Assembly (NCBI RefSeq): GCF_001027285.1
Contig: NZ_CP011509.1
Coordinates: forward strand, 2,426,501 to 2,490,500
Direction: 5' to 3'
DNA from: Archangium gephyra
GTDB taxonomy: Bacteria > Myxococcota > Myxococcia > Myxococcales > Myxococcaceae
Length of the DNA stretch: 64,000 nt
Every line of letters begins with the position of its first letter. The first letter of the stretch is position 1. The notes beneath the pieces were generated by a model. That model worked only from the letters and a program-made list of their open reading frames with translations, did not search any database and was not told where the DNA came from. This document shows positions 20,570 to 28,852 of this stretch, one piece after another. The translations under genes were made by a program, and so were the position numbers.

Positions 20570-23023
20570 ATGCGCCGCCGTCTCGCCATCCTGGGGCTGT
20601 TGAGCCTCACTGCCTGTCCCATCATCGAAGAAGATCCACTCACGCCCGAGCTCACCGGTACGGTGCAGGGGGCGCTGACTCCGTTCCAGGGGCAGTCGGC
20701 CAGCGTGCGCACCACCCCCTCTCCGCTGGAGACGGGGGACCGGAGCCTCTCGCGGGCCGTGGTGGGTGCCCTTGCCTCCAAGGGGGTGCTGCGCACGGGC
20801 CTCCCCGAAAGGCCGCTCTCGGCGCGGGAGTCCATCATCCCGGGAGAAGTCATCGTCCGCTTCGAGGAGGCGAACCTGCCCGTGGAGACGGCCCTCTCCC
20901 GGGCGCGGGCGCCCGGCTACCGTGCCGTGCATCGGGGCCGGCTCAGCGAGCACCTGCACCTCATCCGCTACGAGCCCACGGAGGTGAAGGCCTGGTCGCG
21001 GCCGGACGCCCGGGAGGTGGAGTCCGTGGGCGCCCTGACGAGCGCGGAGCACACCGCCCTCGTCCAGCAGCTGTCGGCGGTGCCCGGGGTGCGTTACGCG
21101 GAGAGCAACCTGCGCGTGAAGGCCTTCTCCGTTCCGAATGATCCGCTCTACTCCCGCCAGTGGCACTACCCGGGCATGAACCTGCCGGCCGCCTGGGACA
21201 TCACCACCGGCCTGGACTCCATGGTGGTGGCGGTGGTGGACACCGGCATCGTCCGGCACCCGGACCTGGACTCCCGCGTCATCGCGGGCATGGACCTCAT
21301 CTCGGACCCCGCCAACGCGGGGGATGGCAACGGCGTCGACAATGATCCGACGGACATGGGCAAGGACTCGCCCAACGGCGGCTCCTCGTACCACGGCACG
21401 CACGTGGCCGGCACCATCGGCGCGGTGTCCAATAACGGGCTGGGCGTGGCCGGTGTCACCTGGAGGGGGAAGGTGCAGCCGGTGCGCGTGCTGGGCGCCT
21501 CGGGCGGCTCGATGGCGGACATCGCCGCGGGGATGAACTGGGCCTCGGGCGGCTCGGTGCCCGGCGTGCCCGTCAACCCCACGCCCGCGCGCGTCGTCAA
21601 CCTGAGCCTGGGGGGAACGGGGACCGTGCCCCAATCCATCCAGGAGCTCGTCAACGCGGGCGTGGCCCGGGGCTCCGTCTTCGTCATCGCCGCCGGCAAT
21701 GAGAACCGGGACGCCACCAACACCTTCCCGTGCAACATGCAGAACGTCATCTGCGTGGGCTCGGTGCGCTTCGACGGCAAGCGCAGCGGCTTCTCCAACT
21801 ATGGCCCTCCGGTGGATGTGATGGCCGCGGGCGGGCAGACCAGCGAGGACCGCAACGGCGACAGCTACCCGGACGGCGTGCTCTCCACCCTGATGGACGC
21901 CCGCAACCAGCCCTCCTACGAGTGGTACAACGGCACGAGCATGGCGGCGCCGCACGTGGCGGGCATCGTGGCGCTGATGTTGGCGGTCAATCCCTCGCTC
22001 ACCTTCGCCCAGGTGGAGGCCATCCTCAAGGAGACGGCCGACACGTCCAGCCGGTGCGCCGAGGGCTGTGGCGCCGGCCTCGTCAACGCCCAGGCCGCCG
22101 TGCTGCGGGCCAAGGGCTCCTCCGGCACCGAGGTGGCGCCGAAGCTCGGGGTGGGCTCCACCCAGCTCTCCTTCTCGGCAGGGGGCTCCCAGCAGCTCTC
22201 GGTGCGCAACCTGGGAGGGGGCACGCTCCAGGCCAGCGCGAGTGTCACCGGCGCGCAGGCCTCCTCGGTGTCCCTCTCCAGCCGGACGTTGTCGATTCCC
22301 GCCTACGGGTCGGTTCCCCTCACGGTGAGCGTCAACCCGGGCTCGCTGCCCAATGGCAGCTACGTGGCCCAGCTCTCCCTGCGAGCCACCACCGGAACGG
22401 GCTCCGCCGACGTGCTGGTGAAGTTCCGCGTGGGGGCCTCGCTGGACAAGGACGCCGTCATCGCCTTCGCCTACAAGACGTTGCTCGGGGAGTGGAAGGT
22501 GGACGACGAGGGGGTGGCCCTGGTGCCGGCGGCGCGCGGCTACGCCTATTCCATCTCCCTGCCTCCGCGGACCTACTTCGCGCTGGCCACCATCGACGAT
22601 GACGGGGACAACGAGTTCTTCGAGGAGGGAGAGCGCGTGGGCTTCTGGCGTGACGCCACCGCGTTCGAGGCCCTCGACGTGAAGCGGGACCAGGCGATCC
22701 GGGACGTCAGCTTCACCCTGGTGCCCTACAGGCCCGTGGAGGAGGCGCCCGAGCCGGTGGTGGGAAAGCCCTGCACCAGCGATGGGCAGTGCGGCACCGC
22801 GGGCCTGTGCGTGACGGCCTCGCAGGGCTACCCGGGAGGGTACTGCACGCTCGAGTGCCTCACCGCCGCCTGCCCGGTGGGCTCCAAGTGCTACGCCAAC
22901 ACCGAGGGCACGGAGGCCTACTGCTACGCGACCTGCACGGGCATGGGAAGCCAGGGCACCTGCCGGACAGGCTACGTCTGCTACGACGATGGGGCCGGTG
23001 GCGGAGCATGTGACATCCCTTGA
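20570..23023 (+). CDS. Subtilisin-like serine protease, lipoprotein
   Basis: 817 residues. The signal ends in the lipobox SLTAC, so the mature protein is probably lipid-anchored at the cell surface. A pro-region precedes the S8 domain. Catalytic residues are Asp224 (VVAVVDTGI), His275 (YHGTHVAGT) and Ser457 (NGTSMAAPHVAG). Beyond about residue 520 there is an immunoglobulin-like beta segment. The last ~90 residues form a Cys-rich module (SDGQCGTAGLC, CPVGSKC, CRTGYVCYDD) of the kind common on myxobacterial surface proteins. A role in prey or protein degradation is likely. Confidence 0.9.
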   Translation: MRRRLAILGLLSLTACPIIEEDPLTPELTGTVQGALTPFQGQSASVRTTPSPLETGDRSLSRAVVGALASKGVLRTGLPERPLSARESIIPGEVIVRFEEANLPVETALSRARAPGYRAVHRGRLSEHLHLIRYEPTEVKAWSRPDAREVESVGALTSAEHTALVQQLSAVPGVRYAESNLRVKAFSVPNDPLYSRQWHYPGMNLPAAWDITTGLDSMVVAVVDTGIVRHPDLDSRVIAGMDLISDPANAGDGNGVDNDPTDMGKDSPNGGSSYHGTHVAGTIGAVSNNGLGVAGVTWRGKVQPVRVLGASGGSMADIAAGMNWASGGSVPGVPVNPTPARVVNLSLGGTGTVPQSIQELVNAGVARGSVFVIAAGNENRDATNTFPCNMQNVICVGSVRFDGKRSGFSNYGPPVDVMAAGGQTSEDRNGDSYPDGVLSTLMDARNQPSYEWYNGTSMAAPHVAGIVALMLAVNPSLTFAQVEAILKETADTSSRCAEGCGAGLVNAQAAVLRAKGSSGTEVAPKLGVGSTQLSFSAGGSQQLSVRNLGGGTLQASASVTGAQASSVSLSSRTLSIPAYGSVPLTVSVNPGSLPNGSYVAQLSLRATTGTGSADVLVKFRVGASLDKDAVIAFAYKTLLGEWKVDDEGVALVPAARGYAYSISLPPRTYFALATIDDDGDNEFFEEGERVGFWRDATAFEALDVKRDQAIRDVSFTLVPYRPVEEAPEPVVGKPCTSDGQCGTAGLCVTASQGYPGGYCTLECLTAACPVGSKCYANTEGTEAYCYATCTGMGSQGTCRTGYVCYDDGAGGGACDIP

Positions 23024-23183
23024 GGGTTGGGAGGAGTCCATGGCCCCTTCGGGCCCGGCTCCCCCTCAGCTGTTCGCGATATGACGGGCCGGGCGGCGAG
23101 GGGGCGACTGCCTCTCCGTCCGCTCTCCGGGCTGGCCTAGGGTTGACACTCGGCCGCAATCCTCGTTTCCCGGTGCGTGGCCA

Positions 23184-23837
23184 ATGGACATGCTCGGAAA
23201 AGCCTTGTTCTCCCCAGCGCCCCTTCCCCCAGAGCCGCGTCACCTGCTGCAGACCTTGAAGGCGGAGACCCGTCCGCACCATGAGCGCGCCGAGCGCGTG
23301 GTGCGGCTGATGTCTCCGGACCTCACCCCGTCCGGCTACCGGCGCCACCTGGAGGCGCTCTACGGCCTCTACGCCCCGGTGGAAGCCTCCCTCGCCGCCT
23401 GCCTGGAGGGACGCTTCCCCGAGCTGCGCCTCGCCGAGCGGTGGAAGGTGGCGCTGCTGAAGGTGGATCTCCTGGCACTCGGCCATGACGGGGCCTCGCT
23501 GGCCCGCCTGCCCCGCCACCCGGGCCTGCCCTCCCTGTCCGGGGTGCCCGAGGCGCTCGGGGCCCTGTACGTCCTGGAGGGGGCGACGCTCGGGGGACAG
23601 CTCATCCTGCGCCACCTCACCCGCCACTTCCAGGGCGCCTCCGTGGGAGTCTTCGCCTTCTTCCGGGTCTACGGCGAGTCCGTGGGGCCCATGTGGAAGG
23701 CCTTCGGCGAGGCCCTGGCGCACGCCTGCCCGGAGCCCGCGCTCACTCCCCGGGTGGTGCGCGGCGCCCAGGACACCTTCGAGGCCTTCGAGGCCTGGCT
23801 TCGAGAGGCTCGGGTCGATGCGCCCTCCTGTCTCTGA
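23184..23837 (+). CDS. bphO: Biliverdin-producing heme oxygenase
   Basis: 217 residues. The proximal heme-ligand region is ETRPHHERAERV near the N-terminus, and the ALGALYVLEGATLGGQLILRHL block is characteristic of bacterial heme oxygenases. The enzyme opens heme to biliverdin, iron and CO. The stop codon lies inside the start of the phytochrome gene, which needs biliverdin as chromophore, so the pair is translated together. A second ATG two codons in is an alternative start. TTGACA at 23143-23148 could be a -35, but no good -10 follows. Confidence 0.9.
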   Translation: MDMLGKALFSPAPLPPEPRHLLQTLKAETRPHHERAERVVRLMSPDLTPSGYRRHLEALYGLYAPVEASLAACLEGRFPELRLAERWKVALLKVDLLALGHDGASLARLPRHPGLPSLSGVPEALGALYVLEGATLGGQLILRHLTRHFQGASVGVFAFFRVYGESVGPMWKAFGEALAHACPEPALTPRVVRGAQDTFEAFEAWLREARVDAPSCL

Positions 23838-26057
23838 CGCGGACCTCTCGCAGTGCGAGCGCGAGCCCATCCACCTGCTGGGGGGCATCCAGCCCCACGG
23901 CGTCCTGCTGGCCTTCTCGGAGCCGGACCTCACCGTGCGGCTGGTGAGCGCCAACACCGGGGAGTGGCTGGGGCGCCCGCCGGAGGCACTCCTGGGCCAG
24001 CCGCTGGGGGCAATCCTCCACGCCTCCTCGCTCGTCCTGATCACCCGGGCCCTGTCCCAGCCGGCTTCTTCCGGCCAGTTGCGCCTCGAGGCCGCGGGCC
24101 GCTTCTTCACCGGCGTCCCGCACCGCGGTGACGGGCTGGTGGTGCTGGACCTGGAGCCTGACGTCGCGGGCACCCAGGAGGAGGAGTCGCTGGGGATGGT
24201 GGACCTGCTCCTCTCGCCGTTGGCTCGCGCCCAGGGTCCGCGGGGGCTGCTCCAGGCGGCGGCGGAGGCGGTGCGCGCGCTCACCCACTTCGACCGGGTG
24301 ATGGTGTACCGCTTCGACGCGGACTGGCACGGCGAGGTGCTGGCGGAGAGCCGCGACGAGGCCATGGACAGCTTCCTGGGCATGCACTTCCCCGCGAGCG
24401 ACATCCCCGCCCAGGCCCGTGCCCTCTACACGCGCCACACGCTGCGGCTCATCGCGGACGCGCGCGCCGAGCCCGTGCCGCTGCGGCCCGCCGTCCTGCC
24501 TTCCCTGGGGCGCCCGCTGGACCTGTCCGGCTCGGCCCTGCGCAGCGTGTCGCCGGTGCACCTGGAGTACCTCGCCAACATGGGGGTGGGTGCCTCCATG
24601 TCCATCTCCCTGCTGCGTGAGGGCCGCCTCTGGGGCCTCATCGCGTGCCACCACCGCACGCCCCTGGTGGTACCGCCCGCCACGCGCCGCGCCTGTGATG
24701 TGCTGGCCCGGCTGGTGTCGCTGCAGCTCGCGGCCGAGGAGCGCGCCAGCGTGTCCGCCGAGCTCGCCCGCCGCGCCCAGCTCCAGACCTGGCTGGTGGA
24801 GCGGCTCTCCGAGCAGGCGGCGACGCTGCCCGTGGCCCTCTCCCAGCAGGCGGACCTCCTGCTCGGCCTCACGGGCGCGGGTGGGGTGGCCCTGCTGCTC
24901 GGCCAGGCTCCCGTGCTCGTGGGCGCCACCCCCTCCTCCGACGAGGTGAACGAGCTGGCCACCTGGCTCACCGGACAGCACTTCGACGGCACCTTCCACA
25001 CGGAGCGGCTCTCGCGGCTCCATCCGCCGGCCGCCGAGTACGTGGACGTGGCCAGCGGGCTGCTCGCGGTGCGCCTGGACGCGGCCTCGCCGCGCTTCAT
25101 CCTCTGGTTCCGCCCGGAGGTGGCGCGCACCGTCACCTGGGCCGGCAATCCCCAGAAGCCGGTGGTGCCCGGGCCCGGGGCCAGCCGCCTCCATCCGCGC
25201 GCCTCCTTCGACGCCTGGCAGGAGACGGTGCGTGGGGCGGGCAGCCCCTGGACGCCCGAGGACGTGGCCGCCGCGGTGGGCTTCCGCTCGGCCCTGGTGG
25301 GCGTGCTGCTGCGCCATGCCGCCGCCCTCGCCCGCTCCAACGCGGAGCTGGATGCCTTCAGCGGCACCGTGGCGCACGATCTCAAGGAGCCCCTGCGGGG
25401 CATCCAGCAGTACGTGGGCTTCCTCCTGGAGGACCATGGCGAGCAGCTCGGCGAGGACGGGCGCCGGCAGCTCGAGGAGGTACGGTGGCTGGCCGGACGC
25501 ACCCAGGGGCAGATGGATGCCCTCTTCGAATACAGCCGGGCGGGGCGGGTGGAGCTGGCCTGGGGCGAGGTGGACATGCAGGAGCTGGTGGACGAGGTGC
25601 TGCTCACCGTGTCCGCCCGGCTCCAGGAGAACCAGCTGGAGGTGCGTGTCCCCCGGCGCCTGCCCCGCGTGGAGTGTGACGGGGTCCGTATCCAGCAGGT
25701 CTGGGCCAACCTCCTCACCAATGCCGCCAAGTACCACGTGCCGGGCGGGCCTCGCTGGGTGGAGCTGGGCTTCCATGGCCCGGGCGAGCCCCTGTCCCAT
25801 CCAGCACGGCGGCGGGCGGATGAGTACGTCTTCTACGTGCGGGACAATGGCATTGGCATCGCGGAGCGGTTCCACGAGGACATCTTCGAGATGTTCCGCC
25901 GGCTGCACCCCGCCCATGCCTACGGGGGGGGAGCGGGGCGGGCCTGGCCATCGCACGGAGGCTCGTCCGGCTGCACGGAGGCGAGCTGTGGGTGGAGTCC
26001 TCTCCCGGCCAGGGCTCCACCTTCTTCTTCACGCTGGGAGAGAGAACCCGGCGATGA
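23818..26057 (+). CDS. bphP: Bacteriophytochrome histidine kinase, apparent frameshift
   Basis: Starts at [13 protein letters not shown]; Cys13 is the expected biliverdin attachment residue of BphPs. PAS (about 10-110), GAF with [14 protein letters not shown], and PHY domains are followed by a histidine kinase with [15 protein letters not shown] as H-box and NGIGI in the ATPase. At a run of eight G (25924-25931) the frame leaves the expected G2 box. One frame over, [20 protein letters not shown] continues the ATPase correctly to a stop at 26055-26057, which overlaps the next gene. The uninterrupted frame would instead end at 26091 with an unrelated tail. Coordinates follow the corrected frame. 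Confidence 0.85.
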
Positions 26058-26497
26058 TGGAACGGCCCCTGCTGCTCGTGGAGGACAGTGATCCGGACGC
26101 GGAGGCGCTGTTGCGCATCGCCCGCAAGCTGCCGCTGTCGGCGCCCGTGGTGCGGGTGGCGGATGGGGAGTCGGCGCTCGACTACCTCTTCCAGCGGGGG
26201 GAGTACGCGCAGGCGCCCCGGCCGGTGCTGGTGCTGCTGGACCTGAACCTGCCGGGCATCGGCGGCCAGGAGGTGCTCGCCCAGCTCAAGGCCGACCCGG
26301 GGTTGCGCTCCCTGCCCATCATCATCTTCTCCAATTCCTCCCAGGCGAAGGACGTGAGCACGGCCTATGCCGGAGGCGCCAACAGCTATCTCTTCAAGCC
26401 GAGTGGTGCCGTGGAGCTACAGGAGGTCGCGCGCGCGCTGGAGTGCTTCTGGTTCAGCGCCGCGCTGCTTCCCGGACTGGAGGAGCCCACGGGATGA
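26054..26497 (+). CDS. Rcp-type single-domain response regulator
   Basis: 147 residues, one receiver domain: acidic pocket LLVEDSDPD, phospho-acceptor in [13 protein letters not shown], and Lys in [12 protein letters not shown]. The large insertion near [13 protein letters not shown] is typical of phytochrome-linked Rcp regulators. The ATGATG start overlaps the frame-corrected stop of bphP, which supports that stop as the real one. It presumably receives phosphate from the phytochrome kinase. There is no output domain. Confidence 0.9.
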   Translation: MMERPLLLVEDSDPDAEALLRIARKLPLSAPVVRVADGESALDYLFQRGEYAQAPRPVLVLLDLNLPGIGGQEVLAQLKADPGLRSLPIIIFSNSSQAKDVSTAYAGGANSYLFKPSGAVELQEVARALECFWFSAALLPGLEEPTG

Positions 26498-27669
26498 GCT
26501 TGCGTGTGCTGCTCATCGACGACAGCCTCGCGGATCAGCGGGCACTGCGGCGGGCACTCGAGAAGGACACGGAGACACGGTGGGAGGTGGAGCAGGCCAG
26601 CTCCGCCGAGGAGGGCCTGGAGCGCCTGGGCCACTCCCCGCTGCCCGATGCGCTGGTGCTGGACTTCCACCTGCCGGGGATGGACGGGGTGTCGCTGCTG
26701 CGCGAGCTGCGCGAGCGGTGCAAGGAGCGCATGCCGGCGGTGGTGGTGTACACCGGCAGCGGCAGCGAGGCGGTGGCGGTGGCGGCGATGAAGGCCGGGG
26801 CCCACGACTACCTCCTCAAGGAGACCTTCACCCCGGAGCGCCTGCGCCACAGTCTCCACGTCGCGGTGGAGCAGATGCGCATGACGCACGAGCTGGAGGA
26901 GCGCCGCCGCCAGGCGGAGCACGCCGAGCGGGTGGCGCGCGAGGCCCTCGCGGTGCGGGACGAGTTCTTCGCCATCGCGACGCACGACCTCAAGGGGCCG
27001 CTGCAGAGCATCCTCCTGAGTACGCAGCTGCTGCGCCGTCAGCTGCCGCCGGAGGCGCAGACGGTGGGGGTGAAGACGCGGCTGGAGCAGATATTGAGGG
27101 GCACCCAGCGCATGGGCGAGCTCATCGACCACTTCCTGGAGGTGACGAGGGGAGGGGAGAAGCCGCTCAAGCGCGAGCCGGTGGATCTGTTCGCGCTGGT
27201 GCGGGTGAAGGTGCGCGAGCTGGGGCCGTTGGTGACGACGCACCCGGTGCACCTGCACGTGGAGGGCACGGACTTCCAGGGCAAGTGGGACGAGGCGAGC
27301 CTGGAGCGGGTGTTGGACAACCTGCTGGGCAACGCCGTGAAGTACAGCCCGCGCGGGGGCTCCATCGACGTGTGGCTGAGCGAGGACTCCCCGGGGCCCG
27401 ATGGCTGGGTGAAGCTGCGCGTCCAGGACCAGGGGATGGGGATACCGGCGGCGGACCTGCCGCACATCTTCGAGCGCTTCCGCCGGGGCCGGAACGTGGC
27501 CCCGGTCATCTCTGGCAGTGGGGTGGGACTGGCGAGCGCGCACCGGCTGGTGGAACTGCACGGCGGAACGCTCACGGTGGAGAGCGAGGAGGGCAAGGGC
27601 TCCTGCTTCACCGTGCGCCTGCCGCGAGGGCTGAGCGTGCGCGAGTCCCAGGTGGAACAATCGGCCTGA
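26494..27669 (+). CDS. Receiver-histidine kinase hybrid
   Basis: 391 residues. The N-terminal receiver is clear (VLLIDDSLAD, LVLDFHLPGMDG, YLLKETFTP). A coiled linker (about 125-150) leads to a HisKA domain with IATHDLKGPLQSI and an ATPase domain with NLLGNAVKYSP, DQGMGIP and GSGVGLASAHRL. The ATG overlaps the stop of the Rcp gene. The arrangement suggests a relay: phytochrome kinase, Rcp, then this receiver controlling its own kinase. The final target is not encoded here. Confidence 0.9.
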   Translation: MSLRVLLIDDSLADQRALRRALEKDTETRWEVEQASSAEEGLERLGHSPLPDALVLDFHLPGMDGVSLLRELRERCKERMPAVVVYTGSGSEAVAVAAMKAGAHDYLLKETFTPERLRHSLHVAVEQMRMTHELEERRRQAEHAERVAREALAVRDEFFAIATHDLKGPLQSILLSTQLLRRQLPPEAQTVGVKTRLEQILRGTQRMGELIDHFLEVTRGGEKPLKREPVDLFALVRVKVRELGPLVTTHPVHLHVEGTDFQGKWDEASLERVLDNLLGNAVKYSPRGGSIDVWLSEDSPGPDGWVKLRVQDQGMGIPAADLPHIFERFRRGRNVAPVISGSGVGLASAHRLVELHGGTLTVESEEGKGSCFTVRLPRGLSVRESQVEQSA

Positions 27670-27673
27670 GGCT

Positions 27674-28435
27674 TCAGGGGCCGATGGAGGTGGGGGGGCG
27701 AATCGCGGCGCCCACGCCGATGTAGCACTTGCCCTGGTACTCGGCCGCGCCTTCGGAACAGGGCGGGCGTCTGGCGATTTCCATCCAGCACCCACCGCGG
27801 ATCTCCACTTCGTCACGCTTGGGGTTGCACGGAGGCTTCTTCTGGCCCGCCACGGGTTTGTCGGGCATGGGGAAGCCCTCAATCCCTGTTCCGGGCTCGT
27901 CGCTCGTGCGGCTGAGGACCAGGTTCTCGACCGTGGAGTTCATCTCCCGGGGATGTACCTCCTGAAGTGGGTGCACGGTGGCGCGTGGCCAGAGGCCCAC
28001 CGTGAGCGCGAGCAGCGCGGCCAATGCCAAAGCCGCCTTGGGCGAACCGAGCCGGCCCGCCGGACGTGGACGAGACTCCTTCGGGCCTCCCGTCAGGTGG
28101 GCACGCACCTCCTGCCGGGTGTCGATGCGCATGAGGGTCGCGGCCCACCGCTCGAGCATCCACGTCAGTTGCCGGGGTTGTCCGTTCACGGGAGCGCGCT
28201 CAACCTCCAGCGCGAGGTAGGGCGGGGTGACGTTGGCGGTGGCGCGCACCTGCCAGTCCTCTTCCGAGCGCAGATCTCCCTTGGGGGCGGGCATGAGCAC
28301 CAGGGCGGGGTTGCCCGTCTCGGTGTTGCGCGCCTCGTACAGGCGACCCAGCCCACCGCCGATGGCGCGATGGCGCAGGGTGACGCGATACGGCCCCAGT
28401 GCTCCTCCGCTCCAGGGTTTCTCTTCCTCTTTCAT
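27674..28435 (-). CDS. Pseudokinase-like membrane protein, copy 1
   Basis: 253 residues from MKEEEKPWSGG, with GGAGG upstream. The N-terminal ~110 residues resemble the glycine-rich loop of a Ser/Thr kinase (GGGLGRLYEARNTETGNPAL) but have no catalytic HRD or DFG, so this is not an active kinase. One membrane segment follows (KAALALAALLALTVGLW). A Cys-containing C-terminus (IRGGCWMEIARRPPC, YQGKCY) resembles the tail of many myxobacterial kinases. Copy 2 at 30855-31646 is almost identical in the first two thirds. It converges on the receiver-kinase gene. Confidence 0.7.
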   Translation of the reverse strand: MKEEEKPWSGGALGPYRVTLRHRAIGGGLGRLYEARNTETGNPALVLMPAPKGDLRSEEDWQVRATANVTPPYLALEVERAPVNGQPRQLTWMLERWAATLMRIDTRQEVRAHLTGGPKESRPRPAGRLGSPKAALALAALLALTVGLWPRATVHPLQEVHPREMNSTVENLVLSRTSDEPGTGIEGFPMPDKPVAGQKKPPCNPKRDEVEIRGGCWMEIARRPPCSEGAAEYQGKCYIGVGAAIRPPTSIGP

Positions 28436-28534
28436 GTAGTCCTCCCGAGCGCGGGTTCCTAGCAGGCAGCGCGGCGGATGACCAGACAGGTCTCTATTCC
28501 GTACGCTGGCTATACCACGTCCGCAGTAGGGTAG
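27943..28534. repeat. Direct repeat, copy A (592 bp)
   Basis: Covers the promoter, start and first ~165 codons of pseudokinase copy 1. It aligns without visible gaps at a constant offset of 3211 bases to 31154-31745 and differs at only scattered positions. It stops abruptly at GCAGTAGGGTAG on the upstream side. The 3' thirds of the two genes are much more diverged. Confidence 0.85.
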
Positions 28535-28852
28535 TTGAGTTTCTCTGGTGACTCCTACGCGGAACCCGCCCGGTGTCGGGCATCGTGGGGACCACGCTAG
28601 CCCCTCCGGCGGCATCGGGCGCCCCCTCTGCTGGAAAGTACCCGCTCCGGTGCTGGCGAGGGGGGAGGTCTCTCCTCGGACTCAGGAGGAGCGGTGCCTC
28701 CAAAGGAGATCCGACTGCCTGTTTCGCCTGTTTGCTCTGACGCTACCCATGCAGGTTGAACTCCTCTCCCTGCATGCACCACGCACAGCCATGCTTTTCG
28801 GCTGCGCCCAGAGACATCTTCAGGCATCTCCGAGGCCCAGGCGGTATGCTAC
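28535..28852. other. Gap without a recognised gene
   Basis: 318 bases between the end of the direct repeat and the GHKL ATPase. No protein-like ORF is seen on either strand. TATGCT at about 28845 sits too close to the ATPase start to be a normal promoter unless the transcript is leaderless. Otherwise nothing recognisable. Confidence 0.5.

Noticed and set aside
23143-23171. TTGACA upstream of the heme oxygenase gene as a promoter
   Set aside because: No acceptable -10 at normal spacing, so not listed as a promoter.
23743-25956. Minus-strand open frame of 737 codons opposite the phytochrome gene
   Set aside because: Shadow frame without domain; the plus strand has PAS, GAF, PHY and kinase motifs.
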